Source: a virus
Reading direction: 5' to 3' (one strand)
IMG/VR virus record: IMGVR_UViG_3300026197_000002
Location: 28,711-92,710 of that record
DNA length: 64,000 nt
The notes under the pieces are model-generated. The model was not told the DNA's origin and ran no database searches. It saw only the letters and a program-made list of their open reading frames with translations. The translations under genes and the position numbers were made by a program. Shown piece by piece: positions 56,401-62,280 of this stretch. The stretch's first letter is position 1, and every line of letters begins with the position of its first letter.

Positions 56401-56955
56401 TTAATATTCTATACGATAACCTAATTCAGTACTATTCTCTAATTTAATATCTTCCAATAAAATATTCTTTAATTCTTCAAACTTAGCATCTAATCTACCT
56501 CCTAGATAATCTTGCTCACTCTGGAAACTTATATAAACACCTGGGGATTCCTTGTCTATACTATACCACCCACCATTATAATACATAGGTACAGGAATTA
56601 TATAATCCATGTTGTCATCCTCTATCACATCATGTGCTACCATTAAATCTAATACTATCTGACATACATTATGGAAATCAAACTTCCTCCTACTATCTCT
56701 TACAAAATGAAATTTAACTATAATAGGAGAACTCCTATCTATATCTACATCTTTAAATATCTTTTCAAATTCATTATCCCTAGTCTTATAATTAGTGTAT
56801 TCCTTCTTACTAACACTGAACTTCTGTACCCCTAACTTCTGTAAATACTTTTTAACAGTCTTACTATGAAATACCCCTTTAGAAGTTTTAACTTTACTGT
56901 TCTTAGAACTAGGAACATTGTTGGGAATAAATATACAATCATCTAATAAATTCAT
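56401..56955 (-). CDS. RusA-like Holliday-junction resolvase
   Basis: A 184-residue protein with the RusA pattern: KFHFVRDSRRKFDFHNVCQ (residues 81-99) with D93 and N96, then IVLDLMVAHDVIEDDN (100-115) with D103, D113 and D114. RusA enzymes are dimeric metal-dependent nucleases that cut four-way junctions and tidy branched phage DNA before packaging. It is the first gene of the leftward block, just behind promoter P1. Length is slightly above E. coli RusA because of an N-terminal insertion at residues 20-70. Confidence 0.82.
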   Translation of the reverse strand: MNLLDDCIFIPNNVPSSKNSKVKTSKGVFHSKTVKKYLQKLGVQKFSVSKKEYTNYKTRDNEFEKIFKDVDIDRSSPIIVKFHFVRDSRRKFDFHNVCQIVLDLMVAHDVIEDDNMDYIIPVPMYYNGGWYSIDKESPGVYISFQSEQDYLGGRLDAKFEELKNILLEDIKLENSTELGYRIEY

Positions 56956-56973
56956 AATTTTATACAGTTTTTA

Positions 56974-57005
56974 CAAACATAGTTAAAACTATATATATCT
57001 ACAAA
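56974..57005 (-). promoter_or_regulatory. Bacteroidota-type promoter P1
   Basis: On the minus strand TTTG, 20 nt, then TATGTTTG (-7 box 56974-56981, -33 box 57002-57005). It is 19 nt from the start codon of the first leftward gene (56955) and probably launches the whole terminase-portal segment. Confidence 0.78.
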
Positions 57006-57600
57006 TAATATGGGAAATAAAATGCTATTATATTTAGGTGTGAAAAAGGCAGAGATACAGCTGTAACGTTTTACTGCACGTAGTGTAAGTACTACAAACA
57101 AGTTTTATTAAATGTTTTATAGTTTCTTGTTTTAACGTTTAACAAGTGTTTACCTGTTTGTAAAACTAACGTTTTACAGAGGGAAAAAGTTGCCTATTAA
57201 TAGGTTATTAACAAAACATTAACAACTACCCTATATTTGTTAGGAACTTCTAGGAAATCCTGTATTGTAAAAGCTGTTCCTATAATAATTACTTGTAGTA
57301 TATACACCATCAATATAATACCCTAGACCTAAAAATAATTTTTGAAAAATATTATTTAACAATGAGGAATTTATGAGATTCTTATGTGGGTAATACTATA
57401 TCCCCCCTATTCTTATAATTTGGAGTATTTTTAAATTTAGCGTATTTGTAAATGTGTGGGGTTATTTTACAAAAAATTCCCTATTAAAAAACAAAAATCC
57501 AATTATCCCCCTCAAAAATAAATTAACAACAATTATTTTTACTAGGTTTCCACAGCCTACAATTCTACGTTGCCACTAGGTTTCACCACAGGGTCAAGAG
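57006..57600. promoter_or_regulatory. divergent intergenic control region, possible operator or origin
   Basis: About 600 nt without a gene between the leftward late block and the rightward small-gene block. Between 57063 and 57177 there are three AACGTTT-type motifs: one inside GTAACGTTTTAC (57063-57074), one inside an imperfect palindrome CTTGTT...AACAAG (57126-57146), and one as a perfect 7-bp inverted repeat GTAAAAC-TAAC-GTTTTAC (57160-57177). A lone -7-like TATATTTG occurs at 57232-57239. A 10-nt direct repeat ACTAGGTTTC is at 57541 and 57575. Operator, origin or both are possible. Confidence 0.55.
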
Positions 57601-57617
57601 TCTACAAAGATGGAAGA

Positions 57618-57654
57618 AAAACCTTCCAGGTTTTCTCTTTGAAGAACACCTCAT
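57618..57654 (+). promoter_or_regulatory. hairpin element copy 1
   Basis: Stem AAAACCT-TCC-AGGTTTT (7 bp, 3-nt loop, 57618-57634), then GAAGAACACCTCAT (57641-57654). AAGAACACC starts 16 nt after the loop centre, as in the other copies. The next ATG is at 57701. Confidence 0.75.
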
Positions 57655-57700
57655 ACATAGTTTGATTGAATTTTAAATTAATTATTAAATACATAGAACT

Positions 57701-57889
57701 ATGAAGAATATACAAACACTTGAAGACGCTAAGAAAATATGCAAATCTTATAATACTGTAGACGGCATCAAAGATGAAAAGATTTTGCTAAATTTGGAGA
57801 AGCAATGGAATGCAAACCCTAAAAGATTCGTAAGATTCCCTTACGGGACTTACGACTTAAAGGACAAGTACTTGCTTATATGGAAATAA
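57701..57889 (+). CDS. hypothetical small protein, 62 aa
   Basis: First gene of the rightward block, 62 residues, charged and soluble, with no recognised domain (MKNIQTLEDAKKICKSY...). It starts about 46 nt after hairpin element copy 1, with the AT-rich leader TTTTAAATTAATTATTAAA and no Shine-Dalgarno sequence. The coding DNA contains nested CGTAAG/CTTACG repeats (about 57828-57854). A hairpin (57904-57925) follows the stop, so it is probably monocistronic. Confidence 0.65.
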   Translation: MKNIQTLEDAKKICKSYNTVDGIKDEKILLNLEKQWNANPKRFVRFPYGTYDLKDKYLLIWK

Positions 57890-57903
57890 TTTGTCTTATA
57901 TAT

Positions 57904-57925
57904 CCTACTCTCTAACAAGAGTAGG
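57904..57925 (+). terminator. weak terminator-like hairpin
   Basis: 8-bp stem (57904-57911 with 57918-57925) after the 62-residue gene. The following sequence GTATATTTAAAG has only a short T run, so this may be a leaky terminator or a processing site. Hairpin element copy 2 begins 13 nt later. Confidence 0.5.
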
Positions 57926-57937
57926 GTATATTTAAAG

Positions 57938-57975
57938 AACAACCTTACAGGTTGTTTCTGTTAAGAACACCTCAT
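57938..57975 (+). promoter_or_regulatory. hairpin element copy 2
   Basis: Stem AACAACCT-TAC-AGGTTGTT (8 bp, 3-nt loop with central A, 57938-57956), then TTAAGAACACCTCAT (57961-57975). The stem differs in sequence from copies 1 and 3 but keeps pairing, so it co-varies. It precedes the gene at 58028. Confidence 0.78.
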
Positions 57976-58027
57976 TTATATATTGAGATAAGGTATTCTT
58001 ATCTCTCAACTTTAAAATTATATAGTT

Positions 58028-58246
58028 ATGTATTACATACTTAGCACCTGTCACATTACAGGTAAAATTGAAAGAGTAAGATACTTTGACAGTATTAATG
58101 AAGCTGTAGACGCTCTTACAAAGATGAACGTAATGGAACATCAAAGTTTTTCTATTCACACTGACCAAGCTGCTATTTTGTATAGCAGCTTGGAAAAAAA
58201 ACTCTGTCAATTTCCAGCTGAAAAGCTGGTAAAGCACGGGGATTAA
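58028..58246 (+). CDS. hypothetical small protein, 72 aa
   Basis: Unrecognised 72-residue protein (MYYILSTCHITGKIERVRYF...). The pattern YFDSINEAVDALTKMN suggests a small alpha/beta fold of the kind seen in many phage host-takeover proteins. The leader CTTTAAAATTATATAGTTATG lacks a Shine-Dalgarno sequence. The coding DNA contains a perfect 12-bp hairpin (58165-58176 with 58182-58193), and a terminator follows the stop. The open frame on the opposite strand here is a mirror effect of such repeats and is not called. Confidence 0.65.
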   Translation: MYYILSTCHITGKIERVRYFDSINEAVDALTKMNVMEHQSFSIHTDQAAILYSSLEKKLCQFPAEKLVKHGD

Positions 58247-58253
58247 TTGCAAA

Positions 58254-58289
58254 GCTCTTCTAGCATCTAGTAGAAGGGCTTTTTTTTTT
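58254..58289 (+). terminator. intrinsic terminator
   Basis: 9-bp stem (58254-58262 with 58271-58279, one G-T pair), 8-nt loop, then ten T (58280-58289). Strong terminator between the 72- and 78-residue genes. Because no hairpin element lies between them, the second gene depends on read-through or another start. Confidence 0.85.
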
Positions 58290-58320
58290 GTTTTTTCAAC
58301 TTTTAAAATTAAATATCGTT

Positions 58321-58557
58321 ATGAAGATTATAAGTAGACGTGGTGTAACAGCCACAATAAGTAACGGGTTCGTTAGACCTAAAAAAGATATAAAGACCTC
58401 CAATGGATTGGTATTTAGCGGTAGTAAGTACTTATTACTTACTACCAACCAAGGTAGTTACGTCAAGTTTTGCAGTGCTTTCAACTTCCTTGATGCAGTA
58501 AAGCACTACTGTATTAATGAGCGTGTTAATTTACAGGATTGGTATAAAGTCCTGTAA
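58321..58557 (+). CDS. hypothetical small protein, 78 aa
   Basis: I start at the ATG at 58321, after the same CTTTTAAAATTA leader seen at the other genes here; an upstream in-frame ATG at 58288 lies within the terminator tail. The protein is basic and unrecognised (MKIISRRGVTATISNGFV...). The coding DNA holds an 11-bp perfect hairpin (58420-58430 with 58436-58446) and an 8-bp one at its 3' end (58531-58557) that includes the stop codon. Confidence 0.65.
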   Translation: MKIISRRGVTATISNGFVRPKKDIKTSNGLVFSGSKYLLLTTNQGSYVKFCSAFNFLDAVKHYCINERVNLQDWYKVL

Positions 58558-58568
58558 GTTATAAGATT

Positions 58569-58598
58569 CTCCTAGTAGATACTAGGAGGGTCTTTTTT
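58569..58598 (+). terminator. intrinsic terminator
   Basis: Perfect 8-bp stem CTCCTAGT-AGAT-ACTAGGAG (58569-58588), then GGTCTTTTTT. Hairpin element copy 3 starts 6 nt later. Confidence 0.87.
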
Positions 58599-58603
58599 AC
58601 AAT

Positions 58604-58640
58604 TAACCCTTACAGGGTTATTCTATGAGGAACACCTCAT
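58604..58640 (+). promoter_or_regulatory. hairpin element copy 3
   Basis: Stem TAACCCT-TAC-AGGGTTA (7 bp, 3-nt loop, 58604-58620), then ATGAGGAACACCTCAT (58625-58640). In this copy the conserved box is itself a 6-bp inverted repeat around AACA. Same 16-nt spacing as the others. Confidence 0.78.
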
Positions 58641-58718
58641 TTAGTTGTGGAGTTTAATTATTTAAAAAACAGGGTTGTAAAGGCAATCCTTGTGCATTAT
58701 GCACTAAATGTTAATAAT

Positions 58719-59057
58719 ATGAAAATGTTAGAAGAAGGAGAAAGCAGAATTTTAACAGGACTTTGCATAGAAAAAAGTCTTATGGAAAAAAAAGATTCTA
58801 ACGGCAACAATCGCTACGCCGTTAGTATAGAAAACCACCCACGAACATTGTATGTTGGAGAATGGTGTAAGTTTGAAACAGGGGATACCTTACAAGTTAC
58901 CCTAACAGGAAAAAAGTTTAATGATAAAATCTACGAGAACGTAGGAAAAATCATTAATACAACCGCTGCCTACAACAAAGAATTAGTAAGAAAAGAAACT
59001 GCCATTCTTAACGCTAAAAAGAACTTCCAAGAGGAAACAGGTATTCAATTATTTTAA
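58719..59057 (+). CDS. hypothetical protein, 112 aa, possible small beta-barrel
   Basis: I prefer the ATG at 58719 over the GTG at 58647, because the latter lies 7 nt after the hairpin element and is not an ATG. The 112-residue protein has alternating strands (RTLYVGEWCKFETGD; LQVTLTGKKFNDKIYENVGKI) and a helical tail ending GIQLF; an OB-like barrel is possible but unproven. The coding DNA has an 8-bp hairpin (58798-58825) and a 16-bp hairpin over its stop codon (59034-59070). A terminator follows. Confidence 0.65.
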   Translation: MKMLEEGESRILTGLCIEKSLMEKKDSNGNNRYAVSIENHPRTLYVGEWCKFETGDTLQVTLTGKKFNDKIYENVGKIINTTAAYNKELVRKETAILNAKKNFQEETGIQLF

Positions 59058-59072
59058 TTGTACCTGTTTCAC

Positions 59073-59106
59073 AATACATACCCTAGAAATAGGGTATGTA
59101 TTTTTA
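59073..59106 (+). terminator. intrinsic terminator with GAAA loop
   Basis: Perfect 13-bp stem (59073-59085 with 59090-59102) capped by a GAAA tetraloop and followed by TTTTTA. Hairpin element copy 4 begins 6-10 nt later. Confidence 0.87.
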
Positions 59107-59111
59107 AAACC

Positions 59112-59144
59112 ACCCTTACAGGGTTATACTGTTAAGAACACCTC
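59112..59144 (+). promoter_or_regulatory. hairpin element copy 4
   Basis: Stem ACCCT-TAC-AGGGT (5 bp, 3-nt loop, 59112-59124), then GTTAAGAACACCTC (59131-59144). It lies in front of the long structured leader of the 110-residue gene at 59614. Confidence 0.72.
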
Positions 59145-59149
59145 TTTTA

Positions 59150-59613
59150 TTTATTGATGTGGTGTTATAGTATAGTACTATAACATACAATCAACGTGCA
59201 AATCTTCAAGTATGTATAGGACTTAGGTTTGTTAGAATAATGTTCCCAACATTATGTAGTTGATTTTGGTGGATGTTTTTTGGTTATGTGTAAGTAGTAG
59301 AAACTACCTTATCACACCCCTATAAACACTCCACACATCACTATAATATCCTACGATAACCTCGTAGTATCTAGTTTTACCTGCAAGTATGCGTAGAACT
59401 TAGGTTAGATATTATACATTATTGGTCTATATATATCCAAAATATATACACCATATAAATACCTACTGCCAACCTATAAAGCAGTTTAACGGTATTTAAC
59501 CCAAAGAACGTAAGAGTTCACTACATATAATATAATGTAGAAGTTACTATGAAAGACCATAGGGTAAGTAATTAAACCTGCCCAATATTATTATTAACAT
59601 TAAAACAGATATT
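59150..59613 (+). ncRNA. long structured leader or ncRNA with internal repeats
   Basis: A 470-nt gene-free stretch rich in hairpins: perfect 9-bp stem 59164-59172/59176-59184; perfect 8-bp stem 59237-59244/59248-59255; CTACG/CGTAG near 59351-59366; and a multi-arm structure near 59496-59566 with GAAC-GTAAGA-GTTC, CTACAT...ATGTAG and CTATG...CATAG closed by ACCC/GGGT. A 23-nt direct repeat (59207-59229 and 59384-59406, 20 of 23 identical) lies inside. It could be a 5' leader, a trans-acting RNA or both. Confidence 0.5.
59207..59406 (+). repeat. 23-nt direct repeat pair
   Basis: CAAGTATGTATAGGACTTAG plus GTT at 59207-59229 recurs at 59384-59406 with 3 changes. The two copies are 177 nt apart within the structured leader, suggesting a duplicated RNA or protein-binding module. 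Confidence 0.7.
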
Positions 59614-59946
59614 ATGAAGGATTTAGAAAAATTAGAAAATGCTATTGCAGTGGCTAAATTAAAACTGCAAGAAGAAACTTCCAGATTAAAGAAAGATATA
59701 CAATATGCAGAAAATGCACGTGTATCTTACCTACATGAAAACTTTTTCTTATTTGAAAAAGTTTTCGCTGCTGAAAAAGCAGAATTTTTCGTAAAAAATC
59801 TTCCTGCTTGGGAGAAAGAACTAATATCAGAAAATATTGTTTCTGATATTAGTTCTGATGTAAACATCAGAATTTGGTGTAAAAAAATAAAGCAAGTTTC
59901 AGAACTACAAGAACTTTCGTATAATGTTCTGAAACTAAAAGTTTAA
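59614..59946 (+). CDS. hypothetical coiled-coil protein, 110 aa
   Basis: Unrecognised 110-residue protein. Residues 1-35 form a heptad-like helix (MKDLEKLENAIAVAKLKLQ). It begins behind a 470-nt structured leader. Its coding sequence is the clearest example of hairpin packing in the window: perfect stems of 12 bp (59737-59766), 14 bp (59820-59853), 8 bp (59853-59872) and 11 bp (59895-59936), and an 18-nt palindrome over the stop codon (59936-59953). The amino-acid sequence still looks protein-like. Confidence 0.62.
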   Translation: MKDLEKLENAIAVAKLKLQEETSRLKKDIQYAENARVSYLHENFFLFEKVFAAEKAEFFVKNLPAWEKELISENIVSDISSDVNIRIWCKKIKQVSELQELSYNVLKLKV

Positions 59947-60049
59947 ACTTTTAATAGCTATCCACATATAGCTTTAAGGAAATATAACTCTCTTGTAGAA
60001 GTGAGGTATATAAACCAAATGTGGAGTGTAATTCTCTTATGAATTAAAA

Positions 60050-60139
60050 GACAGTACTGAACCCAAGTAATAAGCCTGGCAGAGGAATTGGTGATAGGTG
60101 TAAAAAACCTTATGGTAGGTTCAAATCCTACTACTGTCG
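60050..60139 (+). ncRNA. tRNA-like element without a normal D arm
   Basis: Seven-bp acceptor stem GACAGTA (60050-60056) / TACTGTC (60132-60138) directly adjoins a T arm GTAGG-TTCAAAT-CCTAC (60115-60131). A 4-6 bp stem with 7-nt loop GTAAAAA (AGGT/ACCT, about 60096-60110) takes the anticodon position, but the region before it is about 38 nt instead of 17, although it contains the tRNA-like D-loop string GGAATTGGT. It is therefore a tRNA-derived or tRNA-mimicking RNA; I do not call it a functional tRNA. It lies in the 250-nt gap before the gene at 60197. Confidence 0.65.
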
Positions 60140-60162
60140 CTAAATTATTATTTAACTTTAAA

Positions 60163-60188
60163 GAGGTACAGTTGAAATACTGTACCTC
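60163..60188 (+). promoter_or_regulatory. hairpin directly before a start codon
   Basis: Perfect 9-bp stem GAGGTACAG (60163-60171) with CTGTACCTC (60180-60188), 8-nt loop, ending 8 nt before the ATG at 60197. It may control initiation by hiding or presenting the start region. Confidence 0.6.
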
Positions 60189-60196
60189 ATATTACT

Positions 60197-60835
60197 ATGA
60201 TAGACAGTAAAAAATATAGTCTAGTTGAGGCAATTTTGATGATTAAAGAATTGCCTATCTTACCTGCAAAAAAAGCAAAAATTGTCCAAAAAGTACTTCT
60301 GGCAGCAGGTGAAGAAGGAAAGCTAATGGATGCCAATTATTTGGCAAACAAGCTCCCAGAATCGGGAGTAAAAGGGTTTTTTAACCCTTCAGCAGTAGAA
60401 GATGTGGGGTGTTTCAACTTCATAAAACACCCTGCTGACAACCGATACCATTTAGCAACAAGTATAAATGGTATCTGGATGATTGAATCACCTGAAGAAG
60501 GAGAGCCATTCAAATATCAGCCTTGTTGGAAAGCTGATAGTGATGAAACTGCACTATATTACCTAATGACGAAGGGCAATCCTTCAAAAAAAGTTGCCCA
60601 AGAAATATGTGATAAGTTCAACTTGCCATTATCTCCTGTATTACAGGATGAAAATGGCTACGATTATTGGACTGTTGCTATCACTACATATAATTTACAG
60701 GTTATTGACCAGTCATCTGGTTATCCTGTAAATGATGCACGTGGTGGTAGCTTCTGCACAAAAGCAGAAGCAGAGGAGTATATGAAAAATACTCCTTTAG
60801 AAATTGGGTTAGATTGGGATTGCCAAATATCTTAA
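60197..60835 (+). CDS. hypothetical protein, 212 aa
   Basis: Unrecognised 212-residue protein. Residues 25-110 contain WxxxP- and GxFNP-type segments (GVKGFFNPSAVEDVGCFNF); the C-terminal part (about 150-205) is strand-rich and has NDARGGSFCTKAEAEEYM, which may be a small repeat-type domain. The coding DNA holds many perfect stems: 7 bp (60372-60389), 8 bp (60407-60432), 10 bp (60444-60475), 9 bp (60693-60733), 8 bp (60750-60771) and 8 bp (60774-60796). It is placed between the tRNA-like element and the long ncRNA candidate. Confidence 0.62.
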   Translation: MIDSKKYSLVEAILMIKELPILPAKKAKIVQKVLLAAGEEGKLMDANYLANKLPESGVKGFFNPSAVEDVGCFNFIKHPADNRYHLATSINGIWMIESPEEGEPFKYQPCWKADSDETALYYLMTKGNPSKKVAQEICDKFNLPLSPVLQDENGYDYWTVAITTYNLQVIDQSSGYPVNDARGGSFCTKAEAEEYMKNTPLEIGLDWDCQIS

Positions 60836-61654
60836 TCTCTAAATCATAGGCATTCGTAAGATGTAAGTCCTATACATTAAAAAAACGTATTAATCTAGTT
60901 TTCTTTTTAAAAGTTTTGTATATTTCAAGCGTTTGTAAGAGTTCGTAAACTTACATACTTTATGGCTTCAAAGCAGGTGTAGTACCCTGTTATTCTTATG
61001 TCAATTAGATTTACCAAGTCTAATTATGGAAAGTAATTCTAAGTACACGAATTACAGACCTTATTGACACGTTTGCTCAATTAAGAGTATAGGAATACCT
61101 AGTAGCACGTGGTGGTGTCTAGGCGTGAGTGCAAATCTCACTGAAGTCTGCTGATATTTCCCAGAAATGGAGAATGTAAGCCCTTAAATGGGATAAGTTT
61201 GAGTTATAAATTCCTTATACTCAAATGAAGGCAGCAAGTTGGATACTTGCGTTTTATATATCTTAATTTTATTCCTGTATAAAAAACAAAGACATAGGGG
61301 TAACAGGTTTAGACCCGTCAAGTAAAAAAAGATATATAATCCTAATTAACATTATAGTTGCAAATATAATTGTTAATATTGTGCGGACACCTTTAATTAG
61401 GTGTAATATCTTACTATGAGGATAGTAAGGGCTCTTACTGTTAGGAGAAATAACAGGAATTAGTATCATCAGGTCAAAATAGACTTACTTCTATAAATAT
61501 ATAATAAGTAGTTTATTGATTACCTGATGATTTCTATTTTACCCTTACCACAAAGGGTTTATCTGCTATGTAGATAGAAAGTATGCCATCAAACAAATGA
61601 TGAAGCGTGGTTAGATAACTTGAATGGACAGTATATACTGTCCATTTTTTTTTT
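60836..61654 (+). ncRNA. large structured candidate ncRNA, about 820 nt
   Basis: No convincing gene for 837 nt. Stems include CCTAG/CTAGG (61098-61123), GTGAG-TGCAAAT-CTCAC with a T-loop-like loop (61125-61141), an 11-bp stem with one bulge (61198-61225), GCAAGT/ACTTGC (61234-61250), ACACCT/AGGTGT (61387-61404), an 8-bp stem with GAGG loop (61410-61429) and a long 10-bp helix (61465-61474 with 61522-61531). The stretch ends at a strong terminator. Size, structure and phage/tRNA neighbourhood recall the large phage RNAs GOLLD and ROOL, but I cannot match either. Boundaries at the 5' end are uncertain. Confidence 0.55.
61625..61654 (+). terminator. strong intrinsic terminator
   Basis: A perfect 20-nt palindrome (61625-61644, stem TGGACAGT/ACTGTCCA) followed by ten T (61645-61654). 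It closes the long structured stretch and precedes the next gene by 18 nt. Confidence 0.92.
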
Positions 61655-61672
61655 AATCAAACTTAAAAAACT

Positions 61673-62128
61673 ATGAATAAAGATATTGAAAAAGCTCTAC
61701 TATGGTGGAGTAATCTTTCTACTAAAGAAAAGTGGAATAAGATTCTAAAAGATTGTGAAAATATTGATGAAACTTTATCTCTTGCTGATATGAGAGAATT
61801 AAACATTCTCTACATGTGGGAAAAAAGTGAAAATATTAAAGCCAATCTTGACTTTAACAAAATAATAGAGTCAGGGGGAAAAATTACATCAATAGTCGGA
61901 ACAGCTGCTGAAGTCTATCCACAACTAATAGGTAAAACAGTAGCTTTTGCTACAACAGTTGGATATTTCAATTTTGATTATGTAATTGAAGTTGAAAGCG
62001 TAGAAGAGAAAGAACATGAGTTTGCATTAAAAGGAACTTTTATCAGTAAAGATAAAAAGTTCAAAACAGAAAATTGTTGTGGGAAAAAAGTAGTATGTTT
62101 ATTCTGGGTAATTGAATACCCTGAATAA
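61673..62128 (+). CDS. hypothetical protein, 151 aa
   Basis: Unrecognised 151-residue protein. The N-terminal third is helical and Trp-rich (KALLWWSNLSTKEKWNKIL); the remainder is strand-rich, ending with CCGKKVVCLFWVIEYPE. It starts 18 nt after a strong terminator, so it relies on read-through or a start site within the short gap. The coding DNA again contains hairpins such as GAGAAT/ATTCTC (61795-61811), TTTTATC/GATAAAA (about 62037-62056) and GGGTA/TACCC near the stop. Confidence 0.62.
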   Translation: MNKDIEKALLWWSNLSTKEKWNKILKDCENIDETLSLADMRELNILYMWEKSENIKANLDFNKIIESGGKITSIVGTAAEVYPQLIGKTVAFATTVGYFNFDYVIEVESVEEKEHEFALKGTFISKDKKFKTENCCGKKVVCLFWVIEYPE

Positions 62129-62280
62129 TTAATTACCTTAAATGATTAATTAAGACCTAGATAAGTCATAAAACTGTCTATTATTTAAACTACCATTCCA
62201 ACTTCACAAGGGTTGGCTACATTAGTAGAGTAGTGAGTGGATAATAAGAATACACATAAATAAAATTAAAATATAAAATT
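62129..62280 (+). other. gene-free leader before the 383-aa gene
   Basis: About 150 nt with AT-rich sequence, a CCAAC/GTTGG hairpin near 62193-62214 and the usual AAATTAAAATATAAAATTATG start context. No hairpin element, host-type promoter or terminator was seen. Confidence 0.4.

Noticed and set aside
57232-57239. TATATTTG as a rightward host-type promoter
   Set aside because: The -7 box is present but there is no TTG 19-21 nt upstream.
57932-58252. 106-residue minus-strand frame over hairpin element 2 and the 72-residue gene
   Set aside because: Explained by inverted repeats that mirror coding signals; covers a regulatory element and has no start context.
60050-60139. A functional tRNA with anticodon AAA
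   Set aside because: The D region is about twice normal length and AAA anticodons are very rare in bacteria, so it is listed as tRNA-like only.
61098-61260. Second tRNA around the GTGAG-TGCAAAT-CTCAC hairpin
   Set aside because: The loop is T-loop-like but no matching acceptor or anticodon arms were found.
61269-61469. 66-residue minus-strand frame with hydrophobic core within the ncRNA candidate
   Set aside because: No start context or promoter, and it runs through strong hairpins of the rightward transcript. A small membrane protein cannot be fully excluded.
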